A stretch of DNA of 57,974 nucleotides from Euryarchaeota archaeon UBA23. Its GTDB lineage: Archaea; Thermoplasmatota; Poseidoniia; Poseidoniales; Thalassarchaeaceae. The notes below the pieces were generated by a model, which worked only from the letters and a program-made list of their open reading frames with translations, was not told the origin of the DNA and made no database searches. The DNA is taken from the NCBI GenBank assembly GCA_002498725.1, contig DAIJ01000006.1, forward strand, positions 1-57,974. Reading direction: 5' to 3'. The translations under genes and the position numbers were made by a program. Shown piece by piece: positions 8,433-16,507 of this stretch. Position 1 is the first letter of the stretch, and each line of letters begins with the position of its first letter.

Positions 8433-8629
8433 TTCTCTTCATCTCCATTTAATTCATAGTCATTAGATAGTGATTTTGATAGTAGCATTGGCTTTCTCCC
8501 ATCGCTAAACCATCCTATAATTATCCATCCTATGTTGAGGAGTAAAGTCGCAAAAACTAACGTACACACTCCAGCCATAACCAAATCTTCTTGTGATATC
8601 TGCCAACCTAAAAAAACACTTAATGCCAT
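8429..8629 (-). CDS. Small two-helix membrane protein, start uncertain
   Basis: From the ATG at 8629 the product has 66 residues with two hydrophobic helices (the second LVMAGVCTLVFATLLLNIGWIII) and a charged tail. I do not recognise it. The same frame stays open upstream to about 8736 and encodes protein-like sequence that would complete the first helix (ASRIWFLLIMALSVFLGW). No ATG, GTG or TTG lies in that stretch, so a rare start codon, a sequencing error (G5 and A7 runs are nearby) or decay is possible. It overlaps pepE by 4 bases. Confidence 0.55.
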   Translation of the reverse strand: MALSVFLGWQISQEDLVMAGVCTLVFATLLLNIGWIIIGWFSDGRKPMLLSKSLSNDYELNGDEEK

Positions 8630-8740
8630 AATTAGTAAAAACCAAATCCTTGATGCAACACTTGGAGTAGATACCCCCTCATGATTTTTTAGAGGCGCAA
8701 GAATGTCGCCAGAAATTAAATCACAACCTATTTTTTTCGA

Positions 8741-9496
8741 TTAAACATAGAAGTCATCAGAATCTGCGGCTAATCCTAGATGGTCTTCTATTGTCCCGGA
8801 AACTTTGACTTCCGCTAACAGCCTTCTTGCTGTTTTTTCAGTAGTGTCTAGATCAAGTTGTAGTGGTAAATCAAGTGCTGCTTCAATCCATTTAGAAAGT
8901 CGATCTGCGGCTCTTACATCGGCACTCGCTCCTACAGTTTCCGCAACCAGAGCCACAGCCGGAACTGAAAATATTGGTGATAGAGAAATAAGCAGACCAG
9001 CAACCCCAATCATTCCGGCTTGGGGGTGTTCTCTACTGACTGAAATATCATTTGCCTCTAGATTACTTCTTACTTCTGAATCAGCACAAATGACATGAAT
9101 TTCTTTATCTTCGACATCTGCGGCTAGACCAGCTAGAACAAGTAATTGTGGTGAGTTCGATTTTTTGGCTAAATTTAGAATTTCACTAGCCACTTCATAT
9201 TGGCCATTAGCCGTCATTGGTTGCAAATCTCCTCCTATCGTAATCACATATCTTCCATCAGGTAACATCACCTTGTGTATATGCATTGATGGAGGGACTA
9301 GCAACCCTTCGCTGTCAAGTACAGAGTGAGGCGGCATATCTGGGTGTAATATCCTCCCTATTAGTGTAGAAGGATGTTTTTCTATAAGTGCATCAACAAC
9401 TAATTTACCAACATTTCCAACACCTGGAACCGCCTCAAGAATTGCCACATGATCAGGAAGATCATTTCCAATAACCCAATGTATACTGCTTCTCAT
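8741..9496 (-). CDS. PAC2-family protein (proteasome assembly chaperone-like)
   Basis: About 251 residues from the ATG at 9496, which overlaps the Nop10 stop as ATGA. A start at 9541 is possible but would overlap Nop10 more and adds an atypical basic leader. Family features are the ILEAVPGVGNVGKLVVDAL segment at the start, the LPDGRYVITIGGDLQP strand-turn and LVLAGLAAD. Archaeal PAC2 proteins are homologues of eukaryotic 20S proteasome assembly chaperones and often sit next to nop10 and aIF2-alpha, exactly as here. The acidic C-terminus is not recognised. Confidence 0.88.
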   Translation of the reverse strand: MRSSIHWVIGNDLPDHVAILEAVPGVGNVGKLVVDALIEKHPSTLIGRILHPDMPPHSVLDSEGLLVPPSMHIHKVMLPDGRYVITIGGDLQPMTANGQYEVASEILNLAKKSNSPQLLVLAGLAADVEDKEIHVICADSEVRSNLEANDISVSREHPQAGMIGVAGLLISLSPIFSVPAVALVAETVGASADVRAADRLSKWIEAALDLPLQLDLDTTEKTARRLLAEVKVSGTIEDHLGLAADSDDFYV

Positions 9497-9708
9497 TCTT
9501 CTTCCTCTCCTTTTCTGGGAGTTGGTAGTTCTTCTATCCATTCATCACTACCTGCATTCTCACGTTGCCTTCTTCTTGCTCCCTGAGAATCTTGAGGGGA
9601 AAATTTTAGTGGCGAAACAGTAACCATTTTACCTCCACAATGAGTACAATTCTCACCTAAACCGTATTCGCCACAATTGACACATTTCTGCAGTCTCGTT
9701 CGACCCAT
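9493..9708 (-). CDS. nop10: H/ACA RNP protein Nop10
   Basis: 71 residues. The zinc ribbon is C9-x2-C12 (KCVNCGEYGL) with C20-x2-C23 (CTHCGG), followed by the Nop10 core VSPLKFSPQDSQGARRRQ. Nop10 binds Cbf5 in the box H/ACA complex that pseudouridylates rRNA and tRNA. The family core is about 55-60 residues, so the acidic tail (EELPTPRKGEEEE) is an extension. It is downstream of aIF2-alpha on the same strand with a 108-base gap, and coupled to the PAC2 gene by a 4-base overlap. Confidence 0.93.
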   Translation of the reverse strand: MGRTRLQKCVNCGEYGLGENCTHCGGKMVTVSPLKFSPQDSQGARRRQRENAGSDEWIEELPTPRKGEEEE

Positions 9709-9816
9709 CGAGCAACCTCAGAGTGCGAGCCGATTTCACAGGTCTTTGAAGTTGTAGCATTGAATTACTACTTACAAACCTGTTATGAGTTAGTTTGTAT
9801 TATACCGGAATGATAT

Positions 9817-10605
9817 TCAAAGTCTTTCGATATCTATTTTTCCTTCTACTGAAGATATATGTTCAGTCGCGATGTTTTGTGCATTTTGCCATAACTTTTC
9901 TGCAGTTTCATAATCAGGTGCCTTGATGTCAACTCGATATTCAGGCGCCCCGTCATAATGACAGGTGAGAGTAGCGTCTTCTTCTCCATCTGCAACTTTT
10001 TCTGCAGCCATTAAGGCATCACGAATTGCATATACTCCTTCCGAACTCCATACCTCAATGTTGAACTGCCCTCTTATTTCTACAAATGGTGGGACGATAT
10101 TTTCCACAGCTAATTCAACAATGGTATTAATCCAATCTCCTTCAAAACCATTCTCTGATAGAGCATTTTCAGAAATAGCACATTCTTCTAAAGCTCCATA
10201 CAATGTTCCAAAAATTTCAGTCATTTGATTAGAGATGTCATTCTTTTGTTTTTCACTCCATCCAACTCTTTCTGCTGCAACATTCATTATCTGACTTGCC
10301 CTTTGTTCATTTTTCCATGCCTGTAGTGTATCTCTTCTTCTTTCCTCAGATACACCTTTTATTGAAAGATCAACTCTCTCTCGATCTTTTTTGATTTCAA
10401 TAACCTTAGCGATTACTCTCTGCCCCACTCTCAGATGGTTTCTGATATTTCTTACCCACCCACTGGCAACTTCTCCAATGAAAACAAATCCTTCTCTATC
10501 TCCATATCCATCTAGGTTGAGATAAGCACCATTCTCACGAACACTTTTTACCGTACATACAAGTAATTCGCCTTCCTCAGGCCAGATTTCACTCATACCG
10601 CTCAT
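9817..10605 (-). CDS. eif2a: Translation initiation factor aIF2, alpha subunit
   Basis: Part of the heterotrimer that brings Met-tRNAi to the archaeal ribosome. The N-terminus reads WPEEGELLVCTVKSV, then an S1/OB domain (GYGDREGFVFIGEVASGWVRN), then DLSIKGVS, the helical domain, and the alpha-beta domain that contacts the gamma subunit. I place the start at ATG 10605, which has AAGGGGAC just upstream. A TTG at 10626 and an ATG at 10596 are in frame. The serine phosphorylated in eukaryotes lies in the S1 loop; the local sequence here (GEVASGWVRN) does not establish phosphorylation. It lies 13 bases after rps27e. Confidence 0.94.
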   Translation of the reverse strand: MSGMSEIWPEEGELLVCTVKSVRENGAYLNLDGYGDREGFVFIGEVASGWVRNIRNHLRVGQRVIAKVIEIKKDRERVDLSIKGVSEERRRDTLQAWKNEQRASQIMNVAAERVGWSEKQKNDISNQMTEIFGTLYGALEECAISENALSENGFEGDWINTIVELAVENIVPPFVEIRGQFNIEVWSSEGVYAIRDALMAAEKVADGEEDATLTCHYDGAPEYRVDIKAPDYETAEKLWQNAQNIATEHISSVEGKIDIERL

Positions 10606-10618
10606 ATCTTCGTCCCCT

Positions 10619-10792
10619 TCACTCAAGGACGTCTACGATGGTGCTACCAGTTAGCTGGGCCTTACCGCCTGCAGGTCGAGCCAGTGTGGCTCCACAGATT
10701 GAGCAGGCAATAGATGTCGACGCCCTCTCAAAAATGACTACTTCATTACCGCAATCTTTGCAGTTAACTCTTAGGAACTTGGCATTTCCCAT
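10619..10792 (-). CDS. rps27e: Ribosomal protein S27e
   Basis: 57 residues translated directly from the minus strand: starts MGNAKFLRVNCKDCGNEVV and ends STIVDVLE. The C4 zinc site is intact (CKDC at 11-14, CSIC at 30-33), followed by the family block GATLARPAGGKA. It is a small-subunit protein, here of typical archaeal length. The gene lies between L44e and aIF2-alpha, the usual archaeal order (L44e, S27e, aIF2-alpha, Nop10). Confidence 0.95.
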   Translation of the reverse strand: MGNAKFLRVNCKDCGNEVVIFERASTSIACSICGATLARPAGGKAQLTGSTIVDVLE

Positions 10793-10805
10793 ATTATTTC
10801 CTCAA

Positions 10806-11087
10806 TCACTTTTCTATGAGCTCAAATTTCTTTGCTCTTTGTGCCGCTGGCTGATGTGCTTTTCCAGTTTCAGTGCATCTGTAAAGGAGATTAACTCTCT
10901 TGGTTGGCTTATCTCCTGATGGTTTTGGTCTCGGGAAACCACGGTAACCTGAAGTTACTTTTCGGAATCTTCTCTGACCCCATTTTAATTCAGAAGCACG
11001 TCTTTTCTTTACACGCTCTACCGTATGTTCCGTGTGCTTACCAGCAGAAGGAGAGTACCTCATAACTTTACGTGGCATCTTCACCAT
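10806..11087 (-). CDS. rpl44e: Ribosomal protein L44e without a complete zinc site
   Basis: 93 residues. Landmarks are KHTEHTVERVKKRRASELKWG, GYRGFPRPKPSGDKPTKR and GKAH, all typical of archaeal L44e, a large-subunit protein near the E site. Archaeal homologues normally have CPxC and CxxC zinc pairs. Here the first pair is replaced by S12-P-S-A15, and the second keeps only C71 (CTET). Three of four ligands are therefore lost while the rest is well conserved. S27e and L37e here keep theirs. ATG 11087 gives MVKMPRK; ATG 11078 is an alternative. First gene of the ribosomal/aIF2 unit. Confidence 0.93.
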   Translation of the reverse strand: MVKMPRKVMRYSPSAGKHTEHTVERVKKRRASELKWGQRRFRKVTSGYRGFPRPKPSGDKPTKRVNLLYRCTETGKAHQPAAQRAKKFELIEK

Positions 11088-11158
11088 TCACAGCACCTCA
11101 GCGTCTTACGACGTCGCGCCCACCTATGTTCCGTATATGATTGTGTCGTGCCCAACGA

Positions 11159-11175
11159 AGCCCCCTATGGGGGCT
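11159..11175. promoter_or_regulatory. GC-rich perfect hairpin in divergent spacer
   Basis: AGCCCCC-TAT-GGGGGCT, a perfect 7-bp stem with a 3-base loop, lies in the 154-base divergent spacer between rpl44e and the membrane protein gene at 11242. No T-run follows on either strand, so it is a poor terminator. It could be an operator or the start of a leader RNA; neither is shown. Confidence 0.3.
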
Positions 11176-11241
11176 GCATAATTGCTATTATGGACACTTC
11201 ACAGTAGTCAAATCAAATAATCTGACTTACTAGGGGGCTCG

Positions 11242-11823
11242 ATGCTTTGGATACACCAGACGATTATTGGTTGGGCATTGATCTTGGCTGCTATCTCATT
11301 AAATAGGATGGGTCCTGCATTCAAAAGAAGTAAATTTTCTTCTCCTATACTCTTACTAGGGCTATCAATAATTTTGCTTATTCAAGGTCCTGGTGATAAT
11401 ACAGGATCATGCTTAGAAGAATTCTGTACACTGGAGACATATCTCGAATTTCAAAATTTTATAATTTCTTCTTCTATATGGATTTCTTTGGCTTTATTAG
11501 GTATAATGTTGATAATTTATGGATCTGAATGGTATTCTAAATCAAATCCAATCGCTTTGATTTTTGCTTGGTTATTGATATTTTATTCTTGGTGGACAGT
11601 TATTAATATCGATTTTTATCATGAAATATTAGAGCAACCTAATTATTTATTCAATTACTTCTTTTTCGCTCTCGGCATCTTAATTTCATTATTTATCCTA
11701 ATTGGAGTTGTAAGATGGACTGAAATCAATACTCCTCGTGATCCAATAATCGATGAAATGGATGAACGAGAGAAAAGGATAGTTACTGAAATAATACGTA
11801 GGAATATAAGAGGGGATGATTAA
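11242..11823 (+). CDS. Unknown five-helix membrane protein
   Basis: 193 residues. Five predicted helices lie near 4-21, 34-50, 72-92, 100-120 and 135-158. A short extracytoplasmic loop holds two cysteines (C58 and C63 in SCLEEFC). The cytoplasmic tail is charged and ends EKRIVTEIIRRNIRGDD. I recognise no family. The stop codon shares its last A with the ATG of the next gene (11823), so the two membrane proteins are probably made together. They sit between two ribosomal protein genes with no obvious link to either. Confidence 0.6.
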   Translation: MLWIHQTIIGWALILAAISLNRMGPAFKRSKFSSPILLLGLSIILLIQGPGDNTGSCLEEFCTLETYLEFQNFIISSSIWISLALLGIMLIIYGSEWYSKSNPIALIFAWLLIFYSWWTVINIDFYHEILEQPNYLFNYFFFALGILISLFILIGVVRWTEINTPRDPIIDEMDEREKRIVTEIIRRNIRGDD

Positions 11824-12191
11824 TGGCCTATACTGATGATAATTCTATACTACCTCAGTCCGACTTAATACTCCAATCAATCTTAATCGGAATGTGTTTT
11901 ATTGGTTTATGGTTTTTCATTCACTTATTAGTTACTTGGAATAAATATCACCGCCCCATTCCTCCAATTTTAGTGTCTTTATTCTTGTTTTTATCTCCTT
12001 TACTTGTAGTTGATTATAGTGATTTAACTCAGGATTCAATAAATATTCATTTCACAATATATCTAAATCTTGGATTAGTAATGTTTCTTTCTCTTTCGCC
12101 AATTTTCCTTGCCCTGTTGACATTTCAAGCTATCAGACTTAGTATAAATAGAAAATCCGATGATCCCCTTATTGAGATGTTAAATGACTGA
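11823..12191 (+). CDS. Unknown three-helix membrane protein
   Basis: 122 residues with three predicted helices: about 18-38 (LIGMCFIGLWFFIHLLV), 46-63 (PPILVSLFLFLSPLLVV) and 78-104. The C-terminal tail is short and charged. It has no recognised family. The one-base overlap with the preceding membrane gene indicates coupled translation and suggests a two-protein membrane complex, which is inference. The next gene, rpl37e, starts 83 bases later. Confidence 0.55.
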   Translation: MAYTDDNSILPQSDLILQSILIGMCFIGLWFFIHLLVTWNKYHRPIPPILVSLFLFLSPLLVVDYSDLTQDSINIHFTIYLNLGLVMFLSLSPIFLALLTFQAIRLSINRKSDDPLIEMLND

Positions 12192-12274
12192 ATATCTTGC
12201 TGATCTTGACAATACAATGGGAGTAACGCTCATAACAACTTGGCCGGTCGCCGCGCTGTCCTGAAGGTGTAAGT

Positions 12275-12463
12275 ATGTCAAAGGGAACTCCAAGCATGGG
12301 CAAGAAGCAGAAGTCCACACACATACGTTGCCGTCGATGTGGCAGACATTCTTATCACAAACAGAAAAGAGTTTGTGCATCTTGTGGATATGGAGAGACC
12401 GCTAGATTACGAAAATTTCGATGGAATAAGCGAAATCGCTCAATGTCGGAGCAGAAAAAGTAA
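12275..12463 (+). CDS. rpl37e: Ribosomal protein L37e
   Basis: 62 residues with the classic L37e layout: KGTPSMGKKQKSTHIRCRRC, then HKQKRVCASCGYG, then a basic tail with RKFRWNKR. Both zinc pairs (CRRC, CASC) are intact. It binds 23S rRNA in the large subunit. The ATG at 12275 has GGTGTAAGT just upstream. It is followed 56 bases later by purF; cotranscription is possible but not shown. Confidence 0.95.
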   Translation: MSKGTPSMGKKQKSTHIRCRRCGRHSYHKQKRVCASCGYGETARLRKFRWNKRNRSMSEQKK

Positions 12464-12519
12464 GCCCCTACTCCGGGAAATGGCTAAATTCCTGTTTTAC
12501 TAGCGTGAAACGATTCTCG

Positions 12520-14010
12520 ATGTGTGGTATCATAGGCATCGTCGGGCATCCTAGTACCTCAGTTGGCAATACCTTGTATGATGGGCTGTTGGTTTTACAG
12601 CATAGAGGACAAGATGCTGCAGGCATTGTTACAAGTGATTCGGAAAATATATCCCATAGGAGAGCCAATGGACTGGTACGTGATGTATTTCGTCTTAGAC
12701 ACATACAGAATTTACAAGGTTCAATGGGGATTGGCCATGTTAGATATCCTACAGCCGGTTCCTCTTCGCCGTCTGAGGCACAACCATTCTATACGAATTC
12801 TCCATTTGGGGTAAGTCTTGCTCATAATGGAAATCTGACTAATCCTGAGACAATAATTGATAGTTTATTGCAAAGAGACCATAGAAGAATAAACACAAGT
12901 TCTGACTCTGAGGCATTACTGAATCTATTTGCTGCAGAAATTCAGCGTTCTGTGAATGGAAAGATTGGTGGTTTATCTGCTCTTAGTGAAGATGATGTTT
13001 TTACGTCAATAAGAGCAATCAATGACACCGTTGAAGGGTCTTATTCAGTAGTTGCCATGATTACTGGTTGGGGCTTAGTCGCATTTAGAGATCCATTTGG
13101 AATTAGACCTCTATGTATGGGTAGTTGTGAGGTGGACGGTTTTACTGAAGTTCTATTTGCTTCTGAATCAGTTGCTATGAAAACTCTTGGATTTGAAATC
13201 CAAAGAGACGTATTACCAGGAGAGGCTATTATCGTGCGTATGGATGGTAAAATTTCAACTAAAATTTGTCACGATTCTCCAGTGCACAGACCTTGTATTT
13301 TTGAGCACGTATATTTCGCCCGACCAGATTCTCGCATGGACGGAGTTTCGGTACATGGGGCACGATTAAGAATGGGTGCAGCATTGGCTAAGAGAATTAC
13401 AGAAAAATACCCCCGACATAGTATTGATGCAGTTATACCAGTGCCAGATAGTGGTAGGATTGCTGCACTTGAATTAGCAAGAGAACTTGATGTTCCGTAT
13501 CGTGAGGGGTTTGTTAAAAATCGGTATATAGGTAGAACATTTATTATGCCAGGTCAGGAGATTAGAAAAGACTCTGTTAGAAAGAAATTAAACACTATTT
13601 TTCATGAATTTAATGACAAGGTAATATTGATTGTTGATGACAGTATAGTTCGAGGTAATACTTCAAGAAGGATTGTTGAAATGGCACGTGATGCCGGTGC
13701 AAAAAAAGTCTATTTTGCCTCTTCGGCACCACCGGTCATACATCCAAATGTGTATGGTATAGACATGCCTGCTAAGCACGAATACGTTGCTCATAATAGA
13801 AGCACAGAAGATATTGCAAAAGTGATTGGAGCGGACTGGCTAATATATCAGAAATTAGAAGATCTTGTTGAGGCGTGTTTAGGTGCAGGTGATACTAATC
13901 TGGCTAAATTTGATTGCTCATGTTTTGACGGTAAGTATGTAGCCGGCCACATAGATCAGAATTATTTAGATAAATTGGAAACTGATCGTAAGGACTCAGC
14001 AAAGGCGTGA
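12520..14010 (+). CDS. purF: Amidophosphoribosyltransferase
   Basis: First enzyme of purine synthesis: glutamine and PRPP to phosphoribosylamine. I start at ATG 12520 because the mature enzyme needs Cys at position 2 as N-terminal nucleophile (MCGIIGIVG). An ATG at 12505 would add five residues. The glutaminase domain has HRGQDAAGI and GIGHVRYPTAG. The phosphoribosyltransferase domain has PVPDSGRIAALELA and the PRPP loop VILIVDDSIVRGNTSRR. Cysteines at RPCIFEHVYF and at the end (FDCSCFDGKYV) suggest the Bacillus-type enzyme with an oxygen-sensitive 4Fe-4S cluster, though exact ligand spacing was not checked. Confidence 0.95.
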   Translation: MCGIIGIVGHPSTSVGNTLYDGLLVLQHRGQDAAGIVTSDSENISHRRANGLVRDVFRLRHIQNLQGSMGIGHVRYPTAGSSSPSEAQPFYTNSPFGVSLAHNGNLTNPETIIDSLLQRDHRRINTSSDSEALLNLFAAEIQRSVNGKIGGLSALSEDDVFTSIRAINDTVEGSYSVVAMITGWGLVAFRDPFGIRPLCMGSCEVDGFTEVLFASESVAMKTLGFEIQRDVLPGEAIIVRMDGKISTKICHDSPVHRPCIFEHVYFARPDSRMDGVSVHGARLRMGAALAKRITEKYPRHSIDAVIPVPDSGRIAALELARELDVPYREGFVKNRYIGRTFIMPGQEIRKDSVRKKLNTIFHEFNDKVILIVDDSIVRGNTSRRIVEMARDAGAKKVYFASSAPPVIHPNVYGIDMPAKHEYVAHNRSTEDIAKVIGADWLIYQKLEDLVEACLGAGDTNLAKFDCSCFDGKYVAGHIDQNYLDKLETDRKDSAKA

Positions 14011-14032
14011 ATATACTCATTTTCGCGACAAG

Positions 14033-15571
14033 GTGAAAACGACGTTAGTACACCTGATGCTTGTGTACGCAGACCGTAACCCCTCCATCGAGAGTCACTC
14101 GATTATAGCGATGAATGACGCTGTAAGCTTCTCTTCTGTAATTTCAAATGGTGTTTTTTCAATTGGCACGCTCGGTGGCTTCTTAGGAATTTATGACACA
14201 AATGATCTAATTTATTTCCAAAATTTAAATTCTAAAATAATAGGAGTAACAGATATTGATGATTTTTTCGTTTGTGCTTCAGAATCTGGTGAACTGGTTG
14301 CTTTTAAAGATGAATTATATTGGTCAATGTCCTTAGATTCGGGAATAGAATTTTTAGGTAAATCTGAAGAAACACTGATCTTATTTGATGGTGCAGGATA
14401 TCTCAATAGAATCAACAAAAAAGGTAATTTAATTGATAAAATAAAAATTGGAGAATTATCTAAAGTCTCTTTTTCGAAAGATGGAAAATTAATTGCAATA
14501 AGTTTAACCAACGGCACCCTCATAATACTCGATAATTTAGGGAATATATTGCAAAATTCATCGCCTCCAAATGATGATATTGAAACAATTTCTAATTTAG
14601 AATTCCGATCTGATGAAATTTTAATTGTGACTCGTGATTCACTGGGCATGGCTTTAGACGAAAGGCCTGAAAATCGAATTGAATGTTGGCATAAGAGTGA
14701 GGGGTGCATCCATACTTCAGATTTATCATCTAGAGTTAGTGTGTTACTCCCTACCGAAGATGGCGCTATTGCTGGATGTATTGATGGTAGTGTAATACGA
14801 CTTATAGTCGGAAAGAAAGAAATCGAAAATTTACTTAACTTTGATTATTCTATTTCTCGAATTACAGAATGGCAAGGTGATCTATTGGTATCGTCATGGT
14901 TTCAGGTTTTTAGGACTAAAAAAGACGCTGAAATTTTTTGGTCATTTGAGCATAGTGGTTTGGTAACAAATATTCTTGATTTAGAAAATGGATTTGTTGT
15001 TATAATCGGAGAATCTCCTGCAGGAAATAATCCCTCTCCATTGGTAATTATTGATCCTAATGGTGAAGTTTTAGATTTAGAACCTAATAATTTAGAATTC
15101 ACTAGAAATGAATATTCAAGAGAATTATCAGGTATTCTTTCTGATGAAGAGATCACCAAGGCCGATGCGCCCCCTTCTTTTGTTTCTGACACGTCTGTTC
15201 TAATAGAAGAACTATCTGAAGAGATTGAATCTAATAGTAATCCTGAGGAATTAGAATCCGATATACTTGAGAAGTTGGTTTCTTCCGCGAGCGAGATTAA
15301 TTTACCACCCATTGCTGATGCTGGAGATGATCGTACAGTGTCTGCTGATGAAGATGGAAATGCGATAGTTCTTCTCGATGGTTCTAGATCTTATGATCCT
15401 GATGGCCATATCAAAAAATGGGAATGGCAAGATTCTAACAGCAGAGTTATCTCTGAGACCTCTCAATTAAATGTAAAACTGCCATTAGGAACTCACCCAT
15501 TCAAATTGACAGTTACTGATAATAAAGGCGCATCAACAACTGCTTTAGTTACAATAAGAATTTCGCCATAG
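14033..15571 (+). CDS. Beta-propeller protein with C-terminal PKD domain
   Basis: 512 residues. Residues about 20-350 are repeated beta blades (for example KVSFSKDGKLIAISLTNGTL), consistent with a WD40/PQQ-like propeller. An acidic, low-complexity linker follows (about 385-425). Residues 428-512 form a PKD domain, recognised by PPIADAGDDRTV, LLDGSRSYDPDG and FKLTVTDNKGAS. PKD domains are usually extracellular, but the GTG-start N-terminus (MKTTLVHLMLVYADRNPS) has no convincing signal peptide. ATG 14057 is an alternative start. It follows purF by 22 bases. Partner and role are unknown; a scaffold role is plausible. Confidence 0.7.
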   Translation: MKTTLVHLMLVYADRNPSIESHSIIAMNDAVSFSSVISNGVFSIGTLGGFLGIYDTNDLIYFQNLNSKIIGVTDIDDFFVCASESGELVAFKDELYWSMSLDSGIEFLGKSEETLILFDGAGYLNRINKKGNLIDKIKIGELSKVSFSKDGKLIAISLTNGTLIILDNLGNILQNSSPPNDDIETISNLEFRSDEILIVTRDSLGMALDERPENRIECWHKSEGCIHTSDLSSRVSVLLPTEDGAIAGCIDGSVIRLIVGKKEIENLLNFDYSISRITEWQGDLLVSSWFQVFRTKKDAEIFWSFEHSGLVTNILDLENGFVVIIGESPAGNNPSPLVIIDPNGEVLDLEPNNLEFTRNEYSRELSGILSDEEITKADAPPSFVSDTSVLIEELSEEIESNSNPEELESDILEKLVSSASEINLPPIADAGDDRTVSADEDGNAIVLLDGSRSYDPDGHIKKWEWQDSNSRVISETSQLNVKLPLGTHPFKLTVTDNKGASTTALVTIRISP

Positions 15572-15579
15572 ACAAAATT

Positions 15580-16494
15580 TCATAATGATGAAAGTGCGGA
15601 CTTAAGGGCTGGAACAGCCTCTTCCCAAGTTGCAACTATGCCATAATCTGCAACACCAAATATAGGTGCTTCAGGATCCTTATTTATTGCAACTATATAT
15701 TTTGAAGAACGCATCCCTGCAAGATGTTGTATTGCACCAGATATTCCAACTGCTATGTAAAGTGAAGGAGTCACGGTCTTTCCAGTCTGCCCAACTTGCA
15801 TACTGTGTGGCATTCCCCACTCATCAACAACAGCTCTCGATGCACCAACTGCAGCACCAACTAGATCTGCAACCTCTTCCAAATGCGAAAAATTTTCTTT
15901 TTGACCGATACCTCTGCCGCCAGAAATAATTATGTCTGCTTCAGAGACATCAAGCCTCTCTGTGGCTTTATTAATCGCTTCTTTGATTGAGAGAGAAACA
16001 TCAGCACTCTGATCAACAGTATTTATTGGTGCACTTCCGCCTGATCCAGCAGCATCAAAAGCATTGGCTCTTAGTGTAACAACACAATTTTCTTGAATAG
16101 ATGAGGTTTCTATTGCCTTTCCTGAATATATTGGTCTAGTAACTGTTATTCCTGAGGAAATATTTGTCACATCTTGGACAATTGGCATCCCCAATTTTGC
16201 TGCTATTCTAGACGCTATTTCTCTACCTTTAGGGGTTGCTCCAGCCAAAATCATTCCAGAACATTGTGAGGAAAGAGCCGAGGCCCAAGCACCCCCGTCG
16301 AATGTTGCGAAACAATCTCCAACTACTGATATTACTTTTCCAACACCATCTAGATTTGAGGCTTCTTCAGATCCTTCACCACCCGGTACGACTACAGTTG
16401 GCGATACTCCAAGAGTATTTGCCGCATGTACTAATTGAGATGTAATTGGATGTAATGTACTTCCTGATGATTCTGCTAAAACTGTAATTTCCAT
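15580..16494 (-). CDS. etfA: Electron transfer flavoprotein, alpha subunit
   Basis: 304 residues. The C-terminal FAD-binding domain is clear: SGGRGIG, GASRAVVDEWG, GQTGKTVTPSLYIAVGISGAIQH and INKDPEAPIFGVADYG. The N-terminal domain pairs with EtfB. ETF accepts electrons from acyl-CoA dehydrogenases and passes them to ETF:quinone oxidoreductase. It lies 13 bases downstream of etfB, with gcdH upstream of both. This group is a coherent beta-oxidation or amino-acid catabolism unit. Confidence 0.95.
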   Translation of the reverse strand: MEITVLAESSGSTLHPITSQLVHAANTLGVSPTVVVPGGEGSEEASNLDGVGKVISVVGDCFATFDGGAWASALSSQCSGMILAGATPKGREIASRIAAKLGMPIVQDVTNISSGITVTRPIYSGKAIETSSIQENCVVTLRANAFDAAGSGGSAPINTVDQSADVSLSIKEAINKATERLDVSEADIIISGGRGIGQKENFSHLEEVADLVGAAVGASRAVVDEWGMPHSMQVGQTGKTVTPSLYIAVGISGAIQHLAGMRSSKYIVAINKDPEAPIFGVADYGIVATWEEAVPALKSALSSL

Positions 16495-16507
16495 TCTTTA
16501 TTCCTCC

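Noticed and set aside
11159..11175. GC hairpin as an intrinsic terminator
   Set aside because: It lies in a divergent spacer, with no gene ending into it and no T-run after the stem.
14212..14709. A 165-residue minus-strand open frame inside the propeller gene
   Set aside because: It is antisense to the clear propeller/PKD gene, low in complexity (Ser, Ile, Lys) and matches no family. It is a shadow frame.
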